The position numbers were made by a program, and so were the translations under genes. From Nitrospirota bacterium (GTDB taxonomy: Bacteria > Nitrospirota > Nitrospiria > Nitrospirales > Nitrospiraceae), in NCBI GenBank assembly GCA_020028195.1, contig JAHWYE010000045.1:1-9269 (forward strand): DNA of 9,269 bases, given 5' to 3'. Position 1 is the stretch's first letter. Each line of letters starts with the position of its first letter. Below the pieces are notes generated by a model, which saw only the letters and a program-made list of their open reading frames with translations, did no database searches and had not been told where the DNA came from. This document shows positions 1 through 7,483 of this stretch, in pieces.

Positions 1-1
1 G

Positions 2-376
2 GTCACATGGGCCGGAGATGCAGGGGCCTATTATGTCGGCATGGGCCTGGGCCGGCGGCAACTGGTCCCTGTCGTCAGCCCCAACAAGACGGTCGAGGGC
101 TTGATCGGAGGGTTGATTCTGGCCGTCGTCGTGGCCTTGGTTGCCCGAGCCTGGTTTCTACCTTCGTTCAGCGTGACCGACTGCGTGGTAATCGGCCTAT
201 TGCTCACGATGGCAGGGGTGTTGGGAGACCTCACTGAATCGGTATTGAAGCGCAGTGCCGGTGTGAAGGATTCTGGCGCGGTGATTCCGGCGCACGGGGG
301 CATGCTGGACCGGCTGGACAGTCTGTTGTTCGCAGCCCCAGCGTTCTACTATTACATCACGCTGCTAAAAACGTGA
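2..376 (+). CDS. cdsA: Phosphatidate cytidylyltransferase (CDP-diacylglycerol synthase), C-terminal part
   Basis: The enzyme is an integral inner-membrane protein that makes CDP-diacylglycerol from phosphatidic acid and CTP, the branch point of phospholipid synthesis. Only the last 124 codons are present; the reading frame is open to the left window edge. The fragment opens with TWAGDAGAYYVG, followed by a GR...SPNKTVEG segment typical of CdsA. At fragment residues about 80-106 it carries the complete family signature, SxxKR-x4-KD-x-G...P-x-HGG-x-x-DR-x-D, which holds the metal and substrate-binding acidic residues. Hydrophobic stretches at about residues 32-52, 60-75 and 108-121 fit the C-terminal membrane helices. 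The TGA stop lies 35 nt before dxr, the usual neighbour, which suggests one transcript. Identification is firm; the 5' two thirds of the gene lie outside the window. Confidence 0.96.
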   Translation, partial: VTWAGDAGAYYVGMGLGRRQLVPVVSPNKTVEGLIGGLILAVVVALVARAWFLPSFSVTDCVVIGLLLTMAGVLGDLTESVLKRSAGVKDSGAVIPAHGGMLDRLDSLLFAAPAFYYYITLLKT

Positions 377-411
377 GGCGAGCGGCGTAAGGAGCCAAGG
401 CAGGAGAAGCT

Positions 412-1572
412 ATGAAGAAGATCGTCATTCTTGGCTCAACCGGTTCAATTGGGACCAACACCCTGGACATTGTCACCAAGTTCCCTGAGCAATTCCAGGT
501 TGTGGGCCTCACCGCTGGAACCAACGATGAGAAGCTCGCAGAGCAGTTGCGTCTGTTCAAGCCGGCTGTCGTAGCTCTCTCCGATGAACCGGCCGCCACC
601 AGGCTTCGCGCCCGATGCGGAAATATTCCGGTAGACATCCTGTCCGGTGTGGATGGGGTCGCACAGGTCGCTCAGTGGCCGGAGGCCGACCTGGTGATTT
701 CAGCCATCGTCGGCGGCGCCGGCCTCGTCCCGACTCTCGCGGCCATTCGAGCCGGGAAAAAGGTTGCGCTGGCCAATAAGGAACCGATGGTGATGGCCGG
801 ACAACTGATGCAGGACGAAGCCAGGAAGCAAGGCCTGCGCATTTTCCCGGTCGATAGCGAGCATAGCGCCATCTTCCAATCGCTGGAAGGCCACCGTCGA
901 GAGGACGTCCGGCGTCTCATCCTGACCGCGTCGGGAGGGCCCCTCTGGGACCTGCCCAAGGAACAGATGCAGGACGTGAAACCCGAACGGGCGTTGCAAC
1001 ATCCGAACTGGAAGATGGGCGCAAAGATTACGATCGATTCCGCGACGCTGATGAACAAGGGGCTTGAGGTGGTCGAGGCCCGATGGCTCTTCGATATTCC
1101 GTCACAACAGATCGACGTGTTGATCCATCGGGAAAGCATCGTGCATTCTCTGGTAGAATATGTTGACGGATCGGTAATCGCCCAGCTTGGGCTCCCCGAC
1201 ATGCGTACACCGATCTCGTATGCATTGAAGTATCCGGAGAGAATGCCGTTGGAGCTGCCTTCCCTGGATTTGGCCGACATCGGCAAACTGACGTTTCACC
1301 GGCCGGATCACGAGCGCTTCCCCTGCCTCGGCTTCGGCTACGAGGCGCTACGGATTGGAGGAACGATGCCAGCCACCATGAACGCAGCCAATGAAGTGGC
1401 CGTGGCCGCATATCTGCAGGAAGGCATCCGGTTCTCCGATATCGCTGAGGTCATCCGAACCACCATGGAGACGCACACGCCCCGTGACGTAAGGACGCTG
1501 GAAGACGCGCTCGACGCTGACCGTTGGGCGCGGGAGAAAGCCGGAACGCTCGTTCACGCACTCGCGCGCTAG
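412..1572 (+). CDS. dxr: 1-deoxy-D-xylulose 5-phosphate reductoisomerase
   Basis: Dxr converts DXP to 2-C-methyl-D-erythritol 4-phosphate with NADPH and a divalent metal in the cytosol. It is the committed step of the MEP isoprenoid pathway and the target of fosmidomycin. The 386-residue product is of normal full length. Visible motifs are the NADPH-binding GSTGSIG (8-14), NKE (122-124), the metal-binding PVDSEH block with D148 and E150, LTASGGP (171-177), MNKGLEVVEA with the third metal ligand E219, HRESIVHSLVEY (239-250), and NAANEVAVAAYL (324-335). The spacing of D148, E150 and E219 matches the Asp/Glu/Glu triad of characterised enzymes, so it should be active. The ATG is preceded by AGGAG at 402-406 with 5 nt spacing, which fixes the start. 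It probably shares a transcript with cdsA upstream. Nothing unusual is seen in the coding sequence. Confidence 0.98.
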   Translation: MKKIVILGSTGSIGTNTLDIVTKFPEQFQVVGLTAGTNDEKLAEQLRLFKPAVVALSDEPAATRLRARCGNIPVDILSGVDGVAQVAQWPEADLVISAIVGGAGLVPTLAAIRAGKKVALANKEPMVMAGQLMQDEARKQGLRIFPVDSEHSAIFQSLEGHRREDVRRLILTASGGPLWDLPKEQMQDVKPERALQHPNWKMGAKITIDSATLMNKGLEVVEARWLFDIPSQQIDVLIHRESIVHSLVEYVDGSVIAQLGLPDMRTPISYALKYPERMPLELPSLDLADIGKLTFHRPDHERFPCLGFGYEALRIGGTMPATMNAANEVAVAAYLQEGIRFSDIAEVIRTTMETHTPRDVRTLEDALDADRWAREKAGTLVHALAR

Positions 1573-1577
1573 TGAAA

Positions 1578-1606
1578 CAATCTTCACTCTTGAATTGTGA
1601 AGCTTG
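1578..1606 (+). repeat. Imperfect hairpin in the dxr-rseP spacer
   Basis: CAA-t-CTTCAC at 1578-1587 can pair with GTGAAG-c-TTG at 1597-1606: nine pairs, one mismatch and a nine-base loop. It starts five bases after the dxr stop codon. No run of T follows, so a simple intrinsic terminator is unlikely. It could act in mRNA processing or stability, or be a relic of a short intergenic repeat. Confidence 0.45.
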
Positions 1607-1640
1607 AGTTGGTCTTTGAATTGAAACTTTAACATTGAAA

Positions 1641-3035
1641 ATGATGATGTTTGTATTCACATGGTCACCGGACACGATCTGGATCCTGTCGCAGAAGGTC
1701 TGGTGGTTCCTGATCGTCCTGGGAGTGTTGGTCTCGTTTCATGAGCTGGGCCATTTCCTGGCAGCCCGCTGGGTCGGCGTCAAGGTGCTGAAGTTTTCGT
1801 TGGGGTTCGGTCCGAAACTGGCCGGCCGCCAGATCGGCGAGACCGAGTATCTGGTGTCAGCCGTTCCCCTGGGCGGGTATGTCAAATTGTTCGGTGAGGA
1901 GGAAGCGGACGCCCTGACGCCCGAAGACAGGCGGCGGTCGTTTGCCCACCAAACATTACCTCGCAAGATGTTCATCGTTGCGGCAGGCCCGGGGTTCAAT
2001 TTTCTGTTGGCCTACCTGATCTTCACCGGATGGCTTGCAACCGGCGCGCCTCTGTTTGTTCCGACGTTTCGAGACCTCACTCCTGACGTAGAGGCCCTGC
2101 TGCCGGGCTCACCGGCCGATCTGGCAGGGATCAAAGTGGGCGACCGAATCATCAGGGTCAATGAGCGAGACATTTCCACCAGGAGCGAACTTCTGGACGC
2201 CGTCGAGAACAGCAACGGCAAACAATTGACGCTGGACGTGCGCCGCGACGGCCAAATCAAAACAATCTTAGTAACTCCCCGGGCGACCACGTTCCAGGAT
2301 GGCGGGACCGAGGTGGTGACGTACCGCCTCGGGACCGAGGAGACCGCTCCCTTGATTACCGCCGTTATGAACGGCTCTCCCGCCATGGCCGCAGGGTTTC
2401 AAGAAGGCGACCGGGTGGTCAGCATTGAAGGACGGGACATCCGGACCTGGTCGCAGATGACCGGATTGGTCAAGGAAAGCCCGAACCGTCCGCTCCGATT
2501 CGAGGTCCTGCGGGGTGAACGGCGCTTGTCGCTCACTGTCACACCGGCCCCAGAGAAGGCGGTGATGAACGGGAAGCCGATCGAAGTGGGTAAAATCGGT
2601 ATCTCAGGTCCAGGTCGATCGATTATCAAGGTCTCCAGCCCGCTGATGGCCGCGTTCCACGGAATTCAGGCGACATGGGGATGGACGGAGCTGACGATCG
2701 TCGGCATCTACAAGATGGTGGCGGGGGAGATTTCCAGCAAGAACATCGGCGGCCCGCTGACCATCGCCAATATTTCCGGGGAAGCCGCGTCCCAGGGCGC
2801 ATCCAGCGTGGTGTTTCTGATCGCCATTCTGAGCATTAACCTCGGCGTGCTAAACCTGCTTCCGATCCCCATCCTGGATGGCGGGCATCTGCTGTTCTTT
2901 GGCATTGAAGCGATTTTGCGCAAGCCACTCGGGGAGCGACAGCGCGAGATCGCGCAGCAGGTGGGGCTGCTCCTGCTCGTCGGCATCATGGTCTTCGCCT
3001 TCTGGAACGACATCGAGCGCCTGATCTCGCGATAA
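1641..3035 (+). CDS. rseP: Site-2 intramembrane zinc metalloprotease RseP
   Basis: RseP-type proteases cleave single-pass membrane proteins inside the bilayer, classically anti-sigma factors during envelope stress and leftover signal peptides. Counting from the ATG at 1641 (464 aa), HELGH at 34-38 supplies the zinc ligands and catalytic Glu in the first membrane helix, and the third ligand D413 lies in NLLPIPILDGGH near the C-terminus. Between them are the GGYVK loop (78-82), a second membrane helix (about 110-133), and two PDZ domains (about 145-213 and 235-302). The last two membrane helices are near 386-403 and 438-455. Two PDZ domains is the E. coli-like form. The start is uncertain: three consecutive ATG codons lie at 1641, 1644 and 1647, with an in-frame TTG at 1635, and none has a clear Shine-Dalgarno. 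No anti-sigma substrate gene is visible nearby, so the target is unknown. The product itself is certain. Confidence 0.96.
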   Translation: MMMFVFTWSPDTIWILSQKVWWFLIVLGVLVSFHELGHFLAARWVGVKVLKFSLGFGPKLAGRQIGETEYLVSAVPLGGYVKLFGEEEADALTPEDRRRSFAHQTLPRKMFIVAAGPGFNFLLAYLIFTGWLATGAPLFVPTFRDLTPDVEALLPGSPADLAGIKVGDRIIRVNERDISTRSELLDAVENSNGKQLTLDVRRDGQIKTILVTPRATTFQDGGTEVVTYRLGTEETAPLITAVMNGSPAMAAGFQEGDRVVSIEGRDIRTWSQMTGLVKESPNRPLRFEVLRGERRLSLTVTPAPEKAVMNGKPIEVGKIGISGPGRSIIKVSSPLMAAFHGIQATWGWTELTIVGIYKMVAGEISSKNIGGPLTIANISGEAASQGASSVVFLIAILSINLGVLNLLPIPILDGGHLLFFGIEAILRKPLGERQREIAQQVGLLLLVGIMVFAFWNDIERLISR

Positions 3036-3038
3036 TCC

Positions 3039-3103
3039 GTCCAAAGTCGAAAGTCTCAATGTCTGAAAGTTGGACTGACCTTTGTATCTTTAGATTGAGA
3101 CTT
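3039..3103. repeat. Nested inverted repeats in the rseP-proS spacer
   Basis: AAGTCTCAAT at 3051-3060 is matched exactly by ATTGAGACTT at 3094-3103, a 10-bp inverted repeat with a 33-base loop. A second pair, GTCCAA (3039-3044) and TTGGAC (3070-3075), overlaps it, so the two stems cannot both form fully. The segment is AT-richer than the genes on either side. A regulatory leader, a processing site or a degenerate short interspersed repeat would all fit. There is no T-tract terminator. Confidence 0.5.
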
Positions 3104-3117
3104 GGTAACGTGCGGGC

Positions 3118-3146
3118 TTGACGACCTTTTGACGTTCTTCAGTAAT
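3118..3146 (+). promoter_or_regulatory. Candidate sigma70-type promoter of proS
   Basis: TTGACG (3118-3123) and AGTAAT (3141-3146) are separated by 17 bases and match the -35 and -10 consensus at five and four of six positions. The -10 ends only two bases before the proS ATG, so if it is used the transcript would have essentially no leader. That agrees with the lack of a Shine-Dalgarno there. TTGACG occurs again at 3129-3134, 11 bases after the first copy, so the pair could instead be a regulator site. Weak, sequence-only evidence. Confidence 0.35.
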
Positions 3147-3148
3147 CT

Positions 3149-4864
3149 ATGCGTACCTCGCAGACGCTGCTGCCCACGCTCCGAGAGGATCCCGGCGAGG
3201 CCGAGACCGTCAGCCACCGTCTGATGCTCAGAGCGGGGATGATCCGCAAGGTCGCGGCCGGCATCTACACCTATCTGCCCCTCGGGCTCCGCGTCATCCG
3301 AAAGATTGAGCGCATCATCCGAGAAGAGATGGATCGAGCAGGGGCCCAGGAACTCCTCATGCCGATTGCCTCGCCGGCCGAGCTCTGGCGTGAAACCGGC
3401 CGCTGGGACTTCTACGGAAAGGAGTTGCTCCGCTTCAAGGATCGCCATGAGCGCGACTTTTGCCTGGGGCCGACGCATGAGGAGGTCATCACGGATCTCA
3501 TCCGTCGGGAAGTCCGTTCGTACCGGCAGCTTCCTCTGAACTGCTACCAGATCCAGACCAAATTCCGTGATGAAATCCGCCCCCGGTTCGGCTTGATGCG
3601 GGGACGCGAGTTCATCATGAAGGACGCGTACAGTTTCGACAAGGACGAGGAAGGAGCCAGGCTCAGTTACCAGAAAATGTACGATGCCTATGTGCGCATC
3701 TTTACCCGCTGCGGCCTCAGCTTTCGCCCTGTGGAGGCGGACACCGGCCTGATCGGCGGCACCTCTTCCCACGAGTTCATGGTGCTGGCCGAGACCGGTG
3801 AAGAAACCATCGTCTATACCGAGCAGGGCACGTACGCGGCGAACGTGGAGCGGGCCGAGGTCCTGCCACCCAAGGAGACCTCGACCGAAGTCCCACGAGC
3901 CCTCCGTAAGGTGCCGACGCCAGGAGCCCGCACGGTCGAGGAGGTCACCGCGATTCTGAAGACCACGCCTCAACGGCTCGTCAAGACCCTGCTCTATACC
4001 ACATCCAAGGAACCCATCGCCGTGCTGGTTCGTGGCGACCGCACAGTCAACGAAATCAAGGTGAAAAAACTCTTAGGTGTGACGGACCTCCAGTTGGCTG
4101 GTCAGGAAACAGTCATGACCCTCACCGGCGCTCCGATAGGCTTCACCGGCCCGATCGGCCTGAAACGAGTACGCCTCGTGGCTGACCACGAGGTCAAGGC
4201 GCTCCGCAACTTCGTGGTCGGCGGGAACGAAGCCGATACGCACTACGTCGATGCCAACTGGGATCGAGACTGTACGATTGAGGAGTATGCGGATCTTCGG
4301 AACGCCTGCGCCGGCGATCCTTCGCCACGAGGCGACGGGGCTCTTCGGGTGGCGCGCGGCATCGAGGTGGGCCACGTGTTCATGCTCGGCACCAAATACA
4401 GCAAGGCGATGAGCGCCACTTTTTTGGATGCCAATGGCAAGGAACGTGCGGCTGTCATGGGCTGTTACGGCATCGGGGTTGGCCGCACCGCCGCGGCCGC
4501 CATCGAGCAGAACCACGACGCGAAAGGCATCATCTGGCCCGTGCCCGTCGCTCCCTTTCACATCCACCTGCTTCCGCTCAGCCAATCGGCCCAGGTGTCC
4601 GAAATAGCCCTCTCACTCTACAACTCGCTGATCCAATCCGGAATCGAAGTGCTTTGGGACGATCGCGATGATCGAGCCGGCGTGAAATTCAACGATGCAG
4701 ACCTGATCGGGGCGCCCTACCAGCTCATCATCGGCGACAAAGGGCTGGCACAAGGCACGGTGGAATTCAAGCTTCGGAAAGACGGAACGGTGACGCGCCT
4801 CGCACCAGACCAGGCTCTGAAGCATGCCCAGACACTCCTTCTGGACGGCTCTAGCGCGCTCTAA
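3149..4864 (+). CDS. proS: Prolyl-tRNA synthetase, bacterial type with editing domain
   Basis: This cytosolic class II aminoacyl-tRNA synthetase charges tRNA-Pro and hydrolyses mis-made Ala-tRNA-Pro. At 571 residues it matches the roughly 572-residue E. coli-type enzyme. The N-terminus (MRTSQ, then LMLRAGMIRK at 25-34) aligns with known ProRS N-termini, which supports the ATG at 3149 although no Shine-Dalgarno precedes it. Class II motif 2 spans about 138-164 (KFRDEIRPRFGLMRGREF...KDAYSFD). The INS editing domain occupies about 225-405; it retains the key lysine at 279 and the GxxxP loop at 331-335. Motif 3 is at about 438-450 (GCYGIGVGRTAAA), and the anticodon-binding domain follows from about 470 to the end. 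Catalytic and editing residues look intact. The order rseP-proS is common in bacteria. The gene is followed by a 221-nt gap holding a hairpin and a new promoter. Confidence 0.98.
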   Translation: MRTSQTLLPTLREDPGEAETVSHRLMLRAGMIRKVAAGIYTYLPLGLRVIRKIERIIREEMDRAGAQELLMPIASPAELWRETGRWDFYGKELLRFKDRHERDFCLGPTHEEVITDLIRREVRSYRQLPLNCYQIQTKFRDEIRPRFGLMRGREFIMKDAYSFDKDEEGARLSYQKMYDAYVRIFTRCGLSFRPVEADTGLIGGTSSHEFMVLAETGEETIVYTEQGTYAANVERAEVLPPKETSTEVPRALRKVPTPGARTVEEVTAILKTTPQRLVKTLLYTTSKEPIAVLVRGDRTVNEIKVKKLLGVTDLQLAGQETVMTLTGAPIGFTGPIGLKRVRLVADHEVKALRNFVVGGNEADTHYVDANWDRDCTIEEYADLRNACAGDPSPRGDGALRVARGIEVGHVFMLGTKYSKAMSATFLDANGKERAAVMGCYGIGVGRTAAAAIEQNHDAKGIIWPVPVAPFHIHLLPLSQSAQVSEIALSLYNSLIQSGIEVLWDDRDDRAGVKFNDADLIGAPYQLIIGDKGLAQGTVEFKLRKDGTVTRLAPDQALKHAQTLLLDGSSAL

Positions 4865-4886
4865 GCCTCAGCATTCGCACGGGTCT

Positions 4887-4902
4887 GGGGCGGAGACGCC
4901 CC
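4887..4902 (+). terminator. GC hairpin downstream of proS, possible weak terminator
   Basis: GGGGCG (4887-4892), loop GAGA, CGCCCC (4897-4902): a perfect six-pair stem closed by a GNRA tetraloop, 22 bases after the proS stop. The downstream T-tract is poor (TTT at 4908-4910), so termination may be partial. The -35 of the next promoter begins seven bases after the stem. Confidence 0.45.
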
Positions 4903-4908
4903 GCCGCT

Positions 4909-4937
4909 TTGTCTGGAAATGGCGTGCTTTCTATACT
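4909..4937 (+). promoter_or_regulatory. Candidate main promoter of the GAF-ATPase gene
   Basis: TTGTCT (4909-4914) and TATACT (4932-4937) are exactly 17 bases apart and match the sigma70 consensus at four and five of six positions. This is the best promoter-like sequence in the window. Transcription would start near 4944, leaving a leader of about 140 nt before the ATG at 5086. Confidence 0.55.
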
Positions 4938-4950
4938 TTTGTGTTTCCGC

Positions 4951-4978
4951 TTGCGTTAAAGGGTAATTCCGCTAAACT
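4951..4978 (+). promoter_or_regulatory. Second, weaker candidate promoter of the GAF-ATPase gene
   Basis: TTGCGT (4951-4956) and TAAACT (4973-4978), 16 bases apart, match the consensus at three and four of six positions. It lies about 41 bases downstream of the stronger candidate and would shorten the leader to about 100 nt. Confidence 0.25.
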
Positions 4979-5011
4979 AAAGGGGTCATCTACATAGGCA
5001 ACGCTCTCGGC

Positions 5012-5043
5012 GGCGGCGTATCGTGGAACGCCGCCCTTCGGGG
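5012..5043 (+). promoter_or_regulatory. Structured leader with two competing hairpins
   Basis: GGCGGCGT (5012-5019) pairs with ACGCCGCC (5028-5035) around an eight-base loop. The bases CCC at 5034-5036 can instead pair with GGG at 5041-5043 around a TTCG tetraloop. The two stems share 5034-5035, so they compete. The element lies 30-70 bases before the ribosome binding site AGAGGAG (5074-5080). It resembles a switchable leader, but I recognise no known riboswitch family. Confidence 0.4.
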
Positions 5044-5085
5044 GATATCGCGGAATCTCTCCAGTAGCCTCACAGAGGAGTTGCA

Positions 5086-7425
5086 ATGCAGCCGAAAGCT
5101 CTACCTCAGAATCTGCAGGAATTACAGCAGAAGGTCGAGTTTGCGGAACAGGTCAAGCGGATTACGAGTCAGATTCATGCGGCTAGTGATATCGATCAAA
5201 TTCTTCTCGACCTTCACAAGGAAATCCTCAGTCTTTTCGACGCCGAAGACCTGACCCTCTATGCGGTGGATACCGAGAAGAAAGAGATCTTCTCCAAAGT
5301 TCCTCACATCGACGAGATCGAAGTCATCAGGATTCCTATCTCCGAGCAAAGCCTTGCGGGGTTCTCCGCAAAGTATCTCCGCCCGGTCAACATCGCCGAC
5401 GCCTACAACCAGGCGGAGCTGACCAGTATCAATCCCTCCTTGTCACACGACAGTTCCTGGGACAAGAAAACCGGTTTCAAGACGAAGCAGGTGCTGACCT
5501 ATCCCATCGTGGCGGATAACAAATATCTGATGGGCGTCCTCCAGCTCCTCAACAAAAAGAGCGGCGGGCGCTTTACCAGAAAAGACGAGGAGTCCGTCGC
5601 CGAGATCGCCAAGGCTCTGGGAATCGCCTTCTATAACCTCCGAAAGGTGGCCGTCAACAAGACCTCTACGAAATTCGACTATCTCGTGGCAAACAACAAG
5701 ATCGCCCAGGCAGAGCTTGACGCGGCGATTGCAGAAGCCAGAAAGGGGACCACGGATATCGAATCGCTCTTGATCGACAGGTATAAGGTGCAAAAGTCGG
5801 ATATCGGAAAGTCCCTCAGCCAGTTCTACAAGTGCCCCTATATCCAATTCAACGATCGGACCCTTGTGGACCCCGAACTGCTCAAGAATCTCAACGTGGA
5901 CTACCTCAGGAAGAACCACTGGCTTCCGCTCAAGCGGGACAGGAGCACGATCGAGATCCTGATTGACGACCCCGGCGACCTGGACAAGAGTCAGGATATC
6001 AAGCGGACGTTTCCCGGCATGAGCATGCGGTTCGCCGTCGGCCTGCGACGGGATATCGCGCAATTCCTGCTTGCGGCGACCGGCCAAATGGAATCCTTGG
6101 ACACCAGGAATTCCATGGCCGACGCCCAAGGGTCGTCGATCAGCGATATCCTTGGCGAGTTGGTCACCGAAGCAGAACAGGAACAGCAGGACGAGGCTGC
6201 GGCGTCCGGCAGCGTTGACGAGAACGACAGCGCCATCGTCCGGTTGGCCAACAAGATCATCGGCGACGCCTATCGCATGGGCGTGTCCGACATCCACATC
6301 GAGCCCTATGGGGACAAACAGGAGACCGTCGTCCGCTTGCGGCTGGATGGGACCTGCTCCGAGTACATGAAAATTCCCCAGAGTTACCGCCGGGCCATTG
6401 TCTCCCGCTTGAAGATCATGGCTAGTTTGGATATCGCCGAGCGCCGCAAGCCCCAAGACGGCAAGATCAAGTTCAAGCTCAGCAACAACAAAGAAATCGA
6501 GCTCCGCGTGGCGACCATCCCGACCGCCGGCTATAACGAAGACATCGTCATGCGGATTCTGTCGGCAAGCGAACCCTTGCCGCTCGACAAGATGGGCTTC
6601 TCCGAGCGAAACCTGCGGGAGCTCAGGAAGATCGCGGAGAAGCCCTACGGCATCATCCTATGCGTGGGGCCGACCGGATCGGGGAAAACCACCACCCTCC
6701 ACTCGCTCCTCGGCCACATCAATACGCCGGAGCGCAAGATCTGGACGGCTGAGGACCCCGTTGAGATCACTCAGTATGGGCTCCGCCAGCTCCAGGTCCA
6801 TCCCAAAATCGGGCTGACCTTTGCGGCGGCGATGAGGTCCTTCCTGCGAGCCGACCCGGACGTGATCATGGTGGGAGAAATGCGGGACAAGGAGACCGCC
6901 GACACCGGCATTGAAGCCTCTCTCACTGGCCACCTTGTATTCAGCACCCTGCACACGAATAGCTCGGTCGAGACGATCACCCGCCTGTTGGATATGGGAT
7001 GTGACTCCTTCAGTTTTGCGGATGCCATGTTGGGCGTGCTCGCCCAACGGTTGTGCAAAGGCATCTGCAAGGATTGTAGACAGGAGTATCACCCGCCCCA
7101 GGAGGAGTACATCGAGCTGGTCGCCAGCTATGGAGAGGAGAACTGGAAAAAACTAGGGATCGCATACGAGAAGAATTTCAAGCTGTACCGCGGGAAAGGA
7201 TGCGATGCTTGTAATGCGAGCGGATTCAGGGGGCGGCTCGCCATCCACGAGCTGTTACTCGGCACGGACCGGATGAAACGCATGATTCAGGCCAAAGCCA
7301 AGACCGAGGAAATGCAAAAGTTAGCCTTCGAAGAGGGGATGACCACCCTGGTTCAAGACGGAATCGAGAAAGTTCTGCAGGGCGCGACCACGTTCAAGCA
7401 GGTGAAGGCGGTTGCGATCAAATAA
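5086..7425 (+). CDS. GspE/PilB-family assembly ATPase with N-terminal GAF domain
   Basis: This family hydrolyses ATP at the cytoplasmic side of type IV pilus or type II secretion machines to drive pilin assembly. The 779 residues read as: coiled start (1-25); GAF sensor domain (about 25-185, with TYPIVADNKYLMGVLQLLNKK at its core); MshEN-like module (about 195-260); Asp/Glu-rich linker (about 340-380); and the ATPase (about 381-779). Seen in the ATPase are DENDS and SDIHIEPY (378-407), Walker A GPTGSGKT (528-535), Asp box AEDPVE (555-560), Walker B with catalytic E598 (DVIMVGEMRD, 592-601), His box STLHTN (620-625), and zinc cysteines C661/C664 and C706/C709. Catalysis should be intact. The MshEN repeats lack the RLG c-di-GMP residues. 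AGAGGAG at 5074-5080 supports the start. No pilus or secretion gene lies alongside, so pilB and gspE cannot be told apart and no symbol is given. Confidence 0.93.
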   Translation: MQPKALPQNLQELQQKVEFAEQVKRITSQIHAASDIDQILLDLHKEILSLFDAEDLTLYAVDTEKKEIFSKVPHIDEIEVIRIPISEQSLAGFSAKYLRPVNIADAYNQAELTSINPSLSHDSSWDKKTGFKTKQVLTYPIVADNKYLMGVLQLLNKKSGGRFTRKDEESVAEIAKALGIAFYNLRKVAVNKTSTKFDYLVANNKIAQAELDAAIAEARKGTTDIESLLIDRYKVQKSDIGKSLSQFYKCPYIQFNDRTLVDPELLKNLNVDYLRKNHWLPLKRDRSTIEILIDDPGDLDKSQDIKRTFPGMSMRFAVGLRRDIAQFLLAATGQMESLDTRNSMADAQGSSISDILGELVTEAEQEQQDEAAASGSVDENDSAIVRLANKIIGDAYRMGVSDIHIEPYGDKQETVVRLRLDGTCSEYMKIPQSYRRAIVSRLKIMASLDIAERRKPQDGKIKFKLSNNKEIELRVATIPTAGYNEDIVMRILSASEPLPLDKMGFSERNLRELRKIAEKPYGIILCVGPTGSGKTTTLHSLLGHINTPERKIWTAEDPVEITQYGLRQLQVHPKIGLTFAAAMRSFLRADPDVIMVGEMRDKETADTGIEASLTGHLVFSTLHTNSSVETITRLLDMGCDSFSFADAMLGVLAQRLCKGICKDCRQEYHPPQEEYIELVASYGEENWKKLGIAYEKNFKLYRGKGCDACNASGFRGRLAIHELLLGTDRMKRMIQAKAKTEEMQKLAFEEGMTTLVQDGIEKVLQGATTFKQVKAVAIK

Positions 7426-7483
7426 CGCCTCACTGGGTCTGGACCGCTGGACTCTCCCCAATCCGGTATCCGAAGCCGTTGCG

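Noticed and set aside
3056..3973. A 305-codon open frame on the - strand opposite proS
   Set aside because: It lies almost wholly antisense to a certain gene with intact class II synthetase motifs. Its translation shows no recognisable domain, as expected for an antisense shadow in GC-rich DNA.
4979..5085. A GEMM-type c-di-GMP riboswitch in the leader of the ATPase gene
   Set aside because: The conserved GEMM core elements and tetraloop-receptor pattern are not present. The hairpins are GC stems of a different layout.
5443..6456. A 337-codon open frame on the - strand opposite the ATPase gene
   Set aside because: The + strand frame has GAF, MshEN-like and ATPase motifs. The antisense translation is Asp/Gly/Val-rich with no motif and no ribosome binding site I could recognise.
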